Part shown: positions 1 through 6,266 of the stretch, in pieces
Numbering within the stretch: the stretch's first letter is position 1
Layout: each line of letters begins with the position of its first letter
Assembly (NCBI GenBank): GCA_934621705.1
Contig: CAKTUP010000010.1
Coordinates: forward strand, 1 to 24,766
Source: an uncultured Petrimonas sp.
GTDB taxonomy: Bacteria; Bacteroidota; Bacteroidia; Bacteroidales; Dysgonomonadaceae
Direction: 5' to 3'
Length of the DNA: 24,766 nucleotides
Translations under genes and position numbers: made by a program
The notes under the pieces: model-generated
The model's input: the letters and a program-made list of their open reading frames with translations, nothing else
The model's database searches: none
What the model was told of the DNA's origin: nothing

Positions 1-558
1 AAAAAAGAAAATTAACAATGGAGAGTAGTCTTTTAACGCTTCTTTTAATTTCTTGTAGGCAATTGCCATTTGGCTTTCCACGGTGTTTACAGAAATATTG
101 AGTTCTTCGGCAATTTGTTTTTGCTTTTTTCCGTCAATTTTATTCATCACGAAAATCTGGCGGCATTTTTCAGGCAAGCTGTCTATGGCATGTTGAATGA
201 TAGTATCGATATCGGGTTCAGAAAGTAGTTTATTGTCCAGCGATTCCAGCGATTCAAATTTCAGCTTCAGTGTTTGAAGATACTCTTCCTGCATCTTGTT
301 CATAGCAAACTGCTCAGTAGTCTTTCGGCGAAGAAAATCGATACACCTGTTTTTCAGTATTACAAAAATATATCCGTTGAGGTTAATGTGAGAAATAAAC
401 TCCAATTTCTTCTCCCAAAGTTCTGTGAATATATCGTGTACAATATTTTCGGCATCCTCCTCGCGGATAACGTATTCCCGGGCAAAGCGCTTCATGCGCG
501 AATAGTAGGAAATATACGCTTCTTCAAATTGAACTTTATATTCAGACGAAGGTTGCAC
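1..558 (-). CDS. ECF-type RNA polymerase sigma factor, 3' end cut by window edge
   Basis: This partial gene encodes an extracytoplasmic-function sigma-70 factor of the Bacteroidetes type. About 186 codons are visible with no stop before the left edge. Sigma region 2 is near residues 10-55 (EEDAENIVHDIFTELWEKK). Region 4 with its helix-turn-helix is near 130-180 (SLPEKCRQIF, then QIAEELNISVNTVESQ). The first in-frame ATG is at 495, but it would remove the first helix of region 2. A GTG at 558 or TTG at 561, just after an in-frame stop, keeps region 2 whole, so a non-ATG start is inferred. The last visible residues (SPLLIFFF) suggest the true end lies only a few codons outside. Such factors normally pair with a FecR-like anti-sigma encoded next, here beyond the left edge. 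The family call is firm; the start is uncertain and the target regulon is unknown. Confidence 0.88.
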   Translation of the reverse strand, partial: MQPSSEYKVQFEEAYISYYSRMKRFAREYVIREEDAENIVHDIFTELWEKKLEFISHINLNGYIFVILKNRCIDFLRRKTTEQFAMNKMQEEYLQTLKLKFESLESLDNKLLSEPDIDTIIQHAIDSLPEKCRQIFVMNKIDGKKQKQIAEELNISVNTVESQMAIAYKKLKEALKDYSPLLIFFF

Positions 559-587
559 CAAATACTGTTTTTAGAGTTACTGAACCT

Positions 588-616
588 CAAAAGTAATAAA
601 AAATACTTAAATTCAA
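588..616 (-). promoter_or_regulatory. Putative Bacteroidetes promoter of the left-edge ECF sigma gene
   Basis: On the minus strand a TACTTTTG box (595 to 588) fits the Bacteroidetes -7 consensus TAnnTTTG. A TTG at 616-614 lies 18 nt upstream of it and could be the -33 element. The box is 27-30 nt before the proposed TTG/GTG start, which supports that start over the internal ATG at 495. Confidence 0.5.
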
Positions 617-658
617 TTCTTTTAATGAAAGTTGATAGAGAAAATTAAACCGCCTATA

Positions 659-690
659 TGTCTTAAAATCTTATAATCTAACGTCTAAAC
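659..690. repeat. Short degenerate 7-8 nt periodic array upstream of rnpB
   Basis: The trinucleotide TCT recurs at 661, 669, 677 and 684 within an AT-rich context (units such as GTCTTAA, AATCTTA, ACGTCTA). It resembles the array before the mlaF-like gene and may be the same type of degenerate heptad spacer. It is short, so chance is possible. Confidence 0.35.
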
Positions 691-703
691 AAAAATTTAG
701 TAT

Positions 704-711
704 TACTTTTG
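704..711 (+). promoter_or_regulatory. Putative -7 promoter box of rnpB
   Basis: TACTTTTG matches the Bacteroidetes TAnnTTTG -7 element. It ends about 6 nt before the predicted 5' end of RNase P RNA, the right distance for a transcription start. No convincing TTTG was seen at the -33 position. Confidence 0.5.
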
Positions 712-716
712 CATTC

Positions 717-1083
717 GCAGCAGGTCGGTTTGTCGCTCCATCATTTAATGTTGGGGAGGAAAGTCCGGGCAACGCAGAGCGCCATATTTCCTAACGGGAA
801 GCTGTCTGCGAGGGCAGAGTAGCGTAACAGAAAATAACCGCGTCGTTTTCTCGTGAGATCGCGATGCAAGGGTGAAAAGGTGAGGTAAGAGCTCACCGGA
901 TGCCGCAGCAATGCGGTGTGCCGTACGTCTTATGGGTTGTAAGGCCATGTATACCGGATATGTAGGGTTGCTCGCCCGATGCCGGGGGGTAGGCCGCTAA
1001 AGAGCGGTGGCGACATCGTTTCGCAGATAAATGACAAACATTCCGTTCGCGGAATACAGAACCCGGCTTACAGACCGGCTGCT
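717..1083 (+). ncRNA. rnpB: RNase P RNA (M1 RNA), catalytic subunit
   Basis: This is the ribozyme component of RNase P, which removes 5' leaders from pre-tRNAs. Hallmark conserved blocks appear in order: GAGGAAAGTCCGGGC at 756-770, ACAGAAAATAACCGC at 827-841, GGTGAAAAGGTGAGGTAAGAG beginning at 871, and AGATAAATGACAAAC at 1025-1039. The end AGACCGGCTGC (from about 1072) can pair with the 5' end GCAGCAGGTCGG to form helix P1. A run of six T follows at 1083-1088, fitting intrinsic termination. The length of about 370 nt is normal for a bacterial RNase P RNA. The ends are set from P1 pairing and may be off by a few bases. The in-frame ATG at 1031 belongs to this RNA, not to the next gene. Confidence 0.95.
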
Positions 1084-1099
1084 TTTTTATGTTGACTGT

Positions 1100-2650
1100 A
1101 TGTTGAAAAGAAAAAAAAGAGTTTCGAAACAGGAAGAGGAAGATAAACCGGGATTAATTGAAAGAGTCAGCCTTAAAATAAAAGAATGGATTCACTTTCT
1201 CACTTACGATATCTGGCGGCTGAATCCCGAAAACTTCTCCAACAAAAGGAATGTTTCATACAACGTTCTTAAAGTCATCATGCTCACCGTTAGAGGTGTG
1301 CAGGAGCAAAACCTGGGCGCCAGTTCACGGTCGCTGACTTATCGCACCATCTTGTCTCTTGTGCCGATGCTGGCCGTTTTGTTTGCTATTGCCCGCGGTT
1401 TCGGATTCGAAAAAATTCTGGAAAGCCAGATTTTCGACTTTTTCAACGGAAGCGACAACAAGGAAATAGTGGCTGCTTTGCCTGAATCGAAAATGACCAC
1501 AGACACCATTATCGATATATCGGAATCGATAACTGCCGATCAGGAAATAAACATCGTAAGTACCGTGCAAAAGCCGGACTCGTTAAGCACCGACCTTACC
1601 ATTACCGAAACCACTACGTTCACCATCGAAACCCTTATAAAGCTGGTAAATAATTCGTTGAAACACGCTCAGGGCGGAGTTTTTGCCGGAGTCGGGATCA
1701 TTTTGCTATTATACACCATTATTTTGCTGTTCTCCGATATTGAGAACAGTTTCAATCGCATTTGGGGCGTTAAGAAAGGGCGCTCCATTCAACGAAGGGC
1801 GGTGGATTATTTCGCCCTGGTTCTCCTTTTGCCCATTTTCGCGGTACTCAATTACAGCCTTACGGCTCTTATACAGGCTTCCACAGGGCCATTCGATAAA
1901 TTCAGCTACATTCTCGACCCGGTGGTAACGCAAGTGTTGAATATCCTTCCTTTTTTGGTGATGATCATCACGTTAACGCTGTTGTACCGGTTTATGCCCA
2001 ACACAAAGGTAAAATGGTCCAGCGCATTGATCGGCGGGATTATTGGCGGTATTGCCATTCAGCTTTTTCAGATGGTTTACCTGAACGGGCAGTTGTGGAT
2101 AGCGAAATACAACGCCATTTACGGAGCTTTTGCCGCCATACCGCTGTTGTTGTTATGGGTACAGATGTCGTGGTTTATTGTGCTGATTGGCGCTGAATTG
2201 TCTTTTTCGGCTCAAAATGTGCGGAAGTTTTCTTTCGACAGGGAAACGAAAAACATCAGCCGGCGTTTTCGCGATTTCTTTATCCTTATGATCGCATCGG
2301 TAATCGTGAAGCGGTTTGCCGAGGGTGAAACTCCGCTGACTGCCGACCAGATTTCGATGAAATGCAAAGTCCCCATCAAGCTGACAAACGATATTATTGA
2401 CGAACTCCACAAACTTCAGATAATTTTGCCGACTCCCACTCCCGAAGACGATCGCGTTATGGCATATCAACCGGCTCTGGATATCAATCTGCTGACGGTT
2501 AACGATCTGATGGAGCAGATAGACAAAGAAGGTTCCGAAGATTTTTTGATAGATGTGGAAGGCGATTTTGCCCGGCACTGGGATGCCCTGATGGATACCC
2601 GGATGTGCATTTACGAATCATCAAACGACGTAATGTTGAAGGACTTGTAG
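1100..2650 (+). CDS. yihY: YihY/BrkB (UPF0761) family inner-membrane protein
   Basis: This 516-residue polytopic membrane protein belongs to the YihY/BrkB family, historically mislabelled ribonuclease BN; its function is not settled. Family features are the ALTYRTILSLVPMLAVLFA-like first membrane segment (here SSRSLTYRTILSLVP), GGVFAGVGIILLLYT, FNRIWGVKKGR, and YGAFAAIPLLLLWVQMSW near the end of the membrane domain. A soluble C-terminal tail (about 385-516) contains a winged-helix-like stretch (TADQISMKCKVPIKLTNDI), usual in Bacteroidetes members. The frame is open back to an ATG at 1031, but that lies inside rnpB. The ATG at 1100, just after the rnpB T-run, is the first start outside the RNA. 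Residues about 119-175 form a Ser/Thr/Asp-rich stretch that looks inserted relative to family members I know. The TAG stop lies in the left arm of a palindrome. Confidence 0.88.
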   Translation: MLKRKKRVSKQEEEDKPGLIERVSLKIKEWIHFLTYDIWRLNPENFSNKRNVSYNVLKVIMLTVRGVQEQNLGASSRSLTYRTILSLVPMLAVLFAIARGFGFEKILESQIFDFFNGSDNKEIVAALPESKMTTDTIIDISESITADQEINIVSTVQKPDSLSTDLTITETTTFTIETLIKLVNNSLKHAQGGVFAGVGIILLLYTIILLFSDIENSFNRIWGVKKGRSIQRRAVDYFALVLLLPIFAVLNYSLTALIQASTGPFDKFSYILDPVVTQVLNILPFLVMIITLTLLYRFMPNTKVKWSSALIGGIIGGIAIQLFQMVYLNGQLWIAKYNAIYGAFAAIPLLLLWVQMSWFIVLIGAELSFSAQNVRKFSFDRETKNISRRFRDFFILMIASVIVKRFAEGETPLTADQISMKCKVPIKLTNDIIDELHKLQIILPTPTPEDDRVMAYQPALDINLLTVNDLMEQIDKEGSEDFLIDVEGDFARHWDALMDTRMCIYESSNDVMLKDL

Positions 2651-2710
2651 AGATGCGATTTATCGCGTCTAAGTCACGCCAATATCAGACGCGATAAATC
2701 GCGTCTCTAC
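2647..2710. repeat. Palindromic element between convergent genes, likely bidirectional terminator
   Basis: Two 24-nt arms (2647-2670 and 2687-2710) are inverted copies with a single mismatch and surround a 16-nt loop. Each arm reads GTAGAGAYGCGATTTATCGC followed by GTCT from its outer end. Within each arm GCGAT and ATCGC can also pair. The outer GTAG of each arm supplies the TAG stop of one flanking gene: 2648-2650 for the YihY gene and 2709-2707 for the minus-strand peptidase. It probably terminates both transcripts. It looks like a dispersed palindromic repeat of a type seen in Bacteroidetes intergenic DNA, but there is only one copy here. Confidence 0.85.
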
Positions 2711-3426
2711 GACGACGGTGCCAGCAGCGAATAAACCTCCGGCGTGTTTTCCTTTACTTCTTTGCTCAGTTTCCTGGCGTCTTCACCACAAAACTCACTC
2801 AGCAGTTTCCAGAATTTTTCGCTGTGATTCAATTCCACCGTGTGAGCCAGCTCGTGAAGTACCACGTAATCGATATACTTTTCCGGCAGCAACATCAGAT
2901 ACAAAGAAAAATTGATGCTTTTTTTGCGCGAACAACTTCCCCAGCGCGATACGCTTTTGTTGATCTTTACATCACTAACCTGCAACTTGAACTTTTTGGC
3001 GAAAGCAAGTGTCTTTTGGGGCAAAATGCGTTTCGCTTCGTGCCGCATCGCGTGTTTTATCATCTCTTTTACAATGTGTTGCGAATCGTCACTTTCCAAA
3101 TCGAAATTCAGGGGAATGAAAACGGTTAAATCGCCGTTTTTCAGTCTTATTTTTACGTTATCTACCAAATGTGTTCTCGATAATCTTGCCGTGAACGAGA
3201 ATGTTTCGATAACTGAATCTTCCGTAATCAGTTGACTTTTAGCCGGATTTATTTTTATCAATCGCGGACGCATTTCATCCAAAACCGATGGCAATCTTTT
3301 CAGTTTAAATCCGGAAGGGACGGTCAGCAAAATGTGTTCGGCTTTTCTTCGGGCAATAATCCTTTTTGCCCGAATATTGGGTTTTACGATGATTTTTCCC
3401 AGCTCTTTGTCGTTGTATTCGTACAT
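2707..3426 (-). CDS. YgjP-like (COG1451, DUF45) M48-type zinc metallopeptidase
   Basis: This 239-residue protein is predicted to be a cytoplasmic zinc-dependent peptidase-like protein; no signal peptide or membrane span is seen. The zinc site is HELAH at residues 191-195 with a third ligand, His201, in NHSEKFW. Upstream is the family block RWGSCS (about 161-166). The N-terminal half (IIVKPNIRAKRIIARRK, then HILLTVPSG) matches the beta-rich start of YgjP proteins. The reading frame extends upstream to 3519, but the ATG at 3426 gives the usual family length and lies 4 nt after a TATCTTTG promoter box, so the longer version is unlikely. The gene stands alone, converging on the YihY gene and diverging from the MlaE-like gene. 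The physiological substrate is unknown for the family. Confidence 0.85.
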   Translation of the reverse strand: MYEYNDKELGKIIVKPNIRAKRIIARRKAEHILLTVPSGFKLKRLPSVLDEMRPRLIKINPAKSQLITEDSVIETFSFTARLSRTHLVDNVKIRLKNGDLTVFIPLNFDLESDDSQHIVKEMIKHAMRHEAKRILPQKTLAFAKKFKLQVSDVKINKSVSRWGSCSRKKSINFSLYLMLLPEKYIDYVVLHELAHTVELNHSEKFWKLLSEFCGEDARKLSKEVKENTPEVYSLLAPSS

Positions 3427-3430
3427 TCGG

Positions 3431-3438
3431 CAAAGATA
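3431..3438 (-). promoter_or_regulatory. Putative -7 box for the YgjP-like gene
   Basis: TATCTTTG on the minus strand (3438 to 3431) fits TAnnTTTG. Its last base is only 4 nt before the ATG at 3426, so a start at the usual distance would give a leaderless or nearly leaderless mRNA. No clear -33 TTTG was seen. Confidence 0.4.
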
Positions 3439-3498
3439 ATGCAAATAAAAATTTCCATTAGTTTGGAGTAACAAATCTTCAAAATAAAAAACATTCAG

Positions 3499-3506
3499 TA
3501 TCTTTG
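3499..3506 (+). promoter_or_regulatory. Putative -7 box for the MlaE-like gene
   Basis: TATCTTTG fits the Bacteroidetes TAnnTTTG element and lies 22 nt before the ATG at 3529. It is divergent from the box serving the peptidase gene. No TTTG was found at the -33 spacing, so the promoter is only half supported. Confidence 0.4.
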
Positions 3507-3528
3507 CCGTAAATAACAACTCCCGTGT

Positions 3529-4278
3529 ATGAGTATAGTGAGTTCTTTGGAGAATGTCGGCAAGTACGTCGAACTCATGAAAAGAGTGATGGCGCCGCCC
3601 GACAGAATTCGCGAATTTTTTAAAGAATTTTCGAAGGAAGTTTACAAGCTGGGAGTCAATTCCATATGGCTCGTAATGATTATCTCCTTTTTTATAGGAG
3701 CGGTCATTGTTATGCAGATTGCCATAAACGTGGCTTCGCCGCTCTTGCCGCGCTTTACGGTCGGAGTGGTTTCGCGCGAAATTATTCTGCTGGAATTTTC
3801 ATCCACCATCATGTGTTTGATTTTATCGGGAAAAGTGGGTTCCAACATTGCGTCCGAAATCGGAACAATGCGTGTCACCGAACAGATTGATGCCCTGGAG
3901 ATTATGGGTGTAAATTCCGCCAATTACCTGATAATGCCCAAAGTTTCGGCATTTGTGTTTTTCATGCCCGTTTTGGTGGCAATGAGTATGTTTCTGGGGC
4001 TGTTTGGCGGATACGTAATCTGTCTTTTCACGGGCACTCCGCCGGTTTCCACCTACATTTACGGTATTCAGTTTTTCTTTCGGGAAAGTTTCGTTTGGAC
4101 TTCCATCCTGAAATCGGTGATATACGGCTTTATAATCGCTTCGGTCTCCGCATATTACGGATATAACGTCAAAGGCGGGTCGCTGGAAGTGGGAAAGGCA
4201 AGCACCGATTCCGTGGTTATCAACAATATTTTAATATTAGCTGCCGATTTGGTTTTCACGCAATTGGTAATGGGGTAG
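3529..4278 (+). CDS. mlaE: MlaE-type ABC transporter permease (phospholipid transport)
   Basis: This 249-residue inner-membrane permease belongs to the MlaE family, which with MlaF and an MCE-domain protein moves phospholipids between the inner and outer membranes. The family signature lies near residues 98-129: SGKVGSNIASEIGTMRVTEQ followed by IDALEIMGVN. Hydrophobic segments cover about 45-70, 85-105, 140-170, 195-215 and 230-248, after an amphipathic N-terminal helix. Length is normal. The matching ATPase gene begins 125 nt downstream on the same strand. No MCE (mlaD) gene or other Mla component is present in this stretch, so the periplasmic partner must be encoded elsewhere. Family call is strong; the substrate is inferred from the family. 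Confidence 0.9.
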   Translation: MSIVSSLENVGKYVELMKRVMAPPDRIREFFKEFSKEVYKLGVNSIWLVMIISFFIGAVIVMQIAINVASPLLPRFTVGVVSREIILLEFSSTIMCLILSGKVGSNIASEIGTMRVTEQIDALEIMGVNSANYLIMPKVSAFVFFMPVLVAMSMFLGLFGGYVICLFTGTPPVSTYIYGIQFFFRESFVWTSILKSVIYGFIIASVSAYYGYNVKGGSLEVGKASTDSVVINNILILAADLVFTQLVMG

Positions 4279-4350
4279 AAAAGATGGATGCCGGGTGAAG
4301 GGTGATGGAAGTATTTTGCGATTGACGCGTGTTACGGAGCATCATTTCAA

Positions 4351-4402
4351 GTCTGAAATCTGATAGCGAAGCGGTCTGATGTCTAACAGTCTATTGTCTA
4401 AG
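4351..4402. repeat. Degenerate heptad array before the MlaF-like gene
   Basis: TCT recurs at 4352, 4359, 4375, 4382, 4390 and 4397 (spacings 7, 16, 7, 8, 7). Units such as GTCTGAA, GTCTGAT, GTCTAAC and AGTCTAT are related but not identical. The array ends two bases before the ATG at 4404. No promoter was recognised in this 125-nt spacer. Confidence 0.55.
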
Positions 4403-4403
4403 T

Positions 4404-5246
4404 ATGATCCAGGTAAAAAACTTAATAAAAGAATTCGAAGGTCGGATCGTTCTCGACGATATTACTACTTCCTTTAAAAAGGGAGCGGTAAATATGATCA
4501 TTGGGAAGAGCGGTTCGGGCAAAACCGTTTTCCTGAAATGCCTTATCGGATTGATACAGCCTACTTCCGGCGATATCAGGTACAACGGGCGCAACATTAC
4601 CGATATGAAAATCAGGGAAATGAAGCGTTTGCGCCGCGATATGGGAATGCTGTTTCAGGGTTCGGCGTTGTTCGATTCAAAAACGGTGCTCGAAAACGTG
4701 ATGTTTCCGCTCGATATGTTTTCGAGGATGAACGTTCGCGAAAGAAGAAAGCGTGCCGAGTTTTGCCTGGAAAGGGTAAATCTTTCGCACGCTGCCGATC
4801 TGTATCCGTCTGAAATATCGGGCGGAATGATGAAGCGTTCGGCCATTGCCCGTGCCATTGCATTGAATCCCAAGTACCTGTTTTGCGATGAGCCAAACTC
4901 CGGCCTCGACCCGAAAACGGCGCAGCTTATCGATGAACTGATCTCGGATATCACGGACGATTTTGGGATTACTTCCATAGTTGTGTCGCACGATATGAAC
5001 TCGGTAATGAACATCGGCGACAATATTATTTTCCTGAACGAAGGTATTTTGGAATGGCAGGGATCGAAAGATAAGATAATGGACGCTCAAAACGAAAAGT
5101 TGAACGAATTTGTTTTCGCTTCGGAACTTTTCAAAAAAATAAAAGAAGCGGATACCATTATCACCGAAAACCACGCTTTGGAACAAGAAGAGGAAAGATT
5201 GGCCGAGAAAATGGAAGAGAAAGACAAGCAGCGTCCGGTGAAATAA
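4404..5246 (+). CDS. mlaF: MlaF-type ABC transporter ATPase (phospholipid transport)
   Basis: This 280-residue cytoplasmic ATPase is predicted to power the MlaE-like permease. Walker A is GKSGSGKT (34-41), the Q-loop glutamine is at 85, the signature is SEISGGMMKR (136-145), Walker B is YLFCDEP (158-164), and the H-loop histidine is His196 in SHDMNS. The ISGGM form of the signature is typical of MlaF relatives. The C-terminal 35 residues are strongly charged (EEERLAEKMEEKDK) and extend beyond the ATPase core. The start ATG is the first possible one and gives a standard N-terminal strand (MIQVKNLIKEFEG). The gene is followed by a 145-nt spacer containing two hairpins before sufC. Confidence 0.9.
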   Translation: MIQVKNLIKEFEGRIVLDDITTSFKKGAVNMIIGKSGSGKTVFLKCLIGLIQPTSGDIRYNGRNITDMKIREMKRLRRDMGMLFQGSALFDSKTVLENVMFPLDMFSRMNVRERRKRAEFCLERVNLSHAADLYPSEISGGMMKRSAIARAIALNPKYLFCDEPNSGLDPKTAQLIDELISDITDDFGITSIVVSHDMNSVMNIGDNIIFLNEGILEWQGSKDKIMDAQNEKLNEFVFASELFKKIKEADTIITENHALEQEEERLAEKMEEKDKQRPVK

Positions 5247-5349
5247 TGTTAAAGACTCTCCATCAAGAAAATATCAAACAATTATCGGAAAAAATTGTTA
5301 TTCACTTAGCAACTTTATACAGAAATAGAAACCACAAGTAAGAATATGC

Positions 5350-5379
5350 AAGCGGTACAACAGTTGTCGCCGCTTTTTT
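5350..5379 (+). terminator. Intrinsic terminator just upstream of sufC
   Basis: AAGCGG (5350-5355) pairs with CCGCTT (5370-5375), and the inner ACAAC/GTTGT can pair as well. Six T lie at 5374-5379. It ends 12 nt before the sufC ATG. It may end mlaEF transcripts or act as an attenuator for sufC. A weaker hairpin (AACAATT 5277-5283 with AATTGTT 5293-5299) lies upstream without a T-run. Confidence 0.7.
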
Positions 5380-5391
5380 AATGATTTATAT

Positions 5392-6144
5392 ATGGCTAAT
5401 TTATTGAAAATTAAAAATCTGCATGCAATTGTAGAGAATAAAGAAATCCTGAAAGGTATTAATCTGGAAGTAAACGAAGGCGAAATTCATGCCATTATGG
5501 GCCCCAACGGATCGGGAAAAAGCACGTTGGCTTCGGTTCTTGCCGGAAATCCAAAATATGAAGTAACGCGCGGAAGCATTCTTTTCAAAGGAAACGAGGT
5601 GCTGGATATGGATCCTGCCGATCGCGCCAAAGAAGGTATTTTCCTCAGTTTCCAATATCCCATCGAAATTCCGGGCGTGAGTATGGTTAATTTTATGCGC
5701 GCCGCGCTGAACGAACAGCGTAAATACAGAGGCGAAGAGCAAATATCGGCCTCTAATTTCCTGAAACTGATGCGCGACAAGCGCGAATTATTGGGCATTG
5801 ACAGCCAGTTGGTAAGCCGCTCCGTGAATGAAGGCTTTTCGGGTGGAGAAAAGAAAAGGAACGAAATTTTCCAAATGGCCATGCTCGACCCAACGCTGGC
5901 TATTCTTGACGAAACCGATTCCGGCCTCGATATCGACGCTCTGCGTATTGTGGCAGCCGGCGTAAACGCTTTGCACAAACCGGATAAAGCTGCGCTTGTG
6001 ATTACTCACTATCAGCGGCTTCTCGATTACATTGAACCCGACGTGGTTCATGTTCTTTACGATGGCAAAATCATCAAAACCGGTGGCCCCGAGCTGGCTC
6101 ACGAACTCGAAGACAAAGGTTACGACTGGCTCGTTAATCCGTAA
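5392..6144 (+). CDS. sufC: SufC, Fe-S cluster assembly ATPase
   Basis: SufC is the ABC-type ATPase of the SufBCD scaffold that builds iron-sulfur clusters in the cytoplasm. The 250-residue protein has Walker A GPNGSGKS (37-44), a Q-loop glutamine at 88, the SufC-type signature FSGGEKKR (149-156), Walker B LAILDE (169-174) followed by TDSGLD, and the H-loop histidine His206. The N-terminus MANLLKIKNLHAIVENKEIL is typical. It is followed on the same strand by sufD (122-nt spacer) and sufS. The usual Bacteroidales neighbour sufB is not upstream; an MlaF-type gene and a terminator occupy that place. The start lies 12 nt after the terminator T-run, and no clear promoter was recognised. Confidence 0.96.
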   Translation: MANLLKIKNLHAIVENKEILKGINLEVNEGEIHAIMGPNGSGKSTLASVLAGNPKYEVTRGSILFKGNEVLDMDPADRAKEGIFLSFQYPIEIPGVSMVNFMRAALNEQRKYRGEEQISASNFLKLMRDKRELLGIDSQLVSRSVNEGFSGGEKKRNEIFQMAMLDPTLAILDETDSGLDIDALRIVAAGVNALHKPDKAALVITHYQRLLDYIEPDVVHVLYDGKIIKTGGPELAHELEDKGYDWLVNP

Positions 6145-6146
6145 AC

Positions 6147-6256
6147 AACCCCTAATCCCCTAAAGGGGACTTTCGGGAACTGCGGGTTCCAACTCGCAAA
6201 AGTCAAAATATTAACAATTATATAATCCACAATCCCCTTCAGGGGGCAGGGGGTAA
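6147..6256. repeat. Inverted pair of CCCCT/AGGGG elements between sufC and sufD
   Basis: The left arm (6147-6173, with CCCCTAAAGGGG inside) and the right arm (6230-6256, with CCCCTTCAGGGG inside) are imperfect inverted copies of about 27 nt separated by 56 nt. Each contains its own small palindrome. A further GGAAC/GTTCC hairpin lies just inside the left arm. The spacing and paired orientation resemble dispersed intergenic repeats that I recall as frequent in Bacteroidetes genomes. It fills nearly all of the spacer between two co-directional suf genes. Confidence 0.7.
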
Positions 6257-6266
6257 CAAAAAAGAA

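Noticed and set aside
274..648. Plus-strand open frame of 124 codons at the left end
   Set aside because: It lies antisense to the ECF sigma gene, whose conserved regions 2 and 4 are clear. The plus-strand product has no recognisable domain.
1100..2650. Ribonuclease BN annotation for the YihY-family protein
   Set aside because: This is a historical misassignment of the family. The sequence is a polytopic membrane protein with no nuclease motif.
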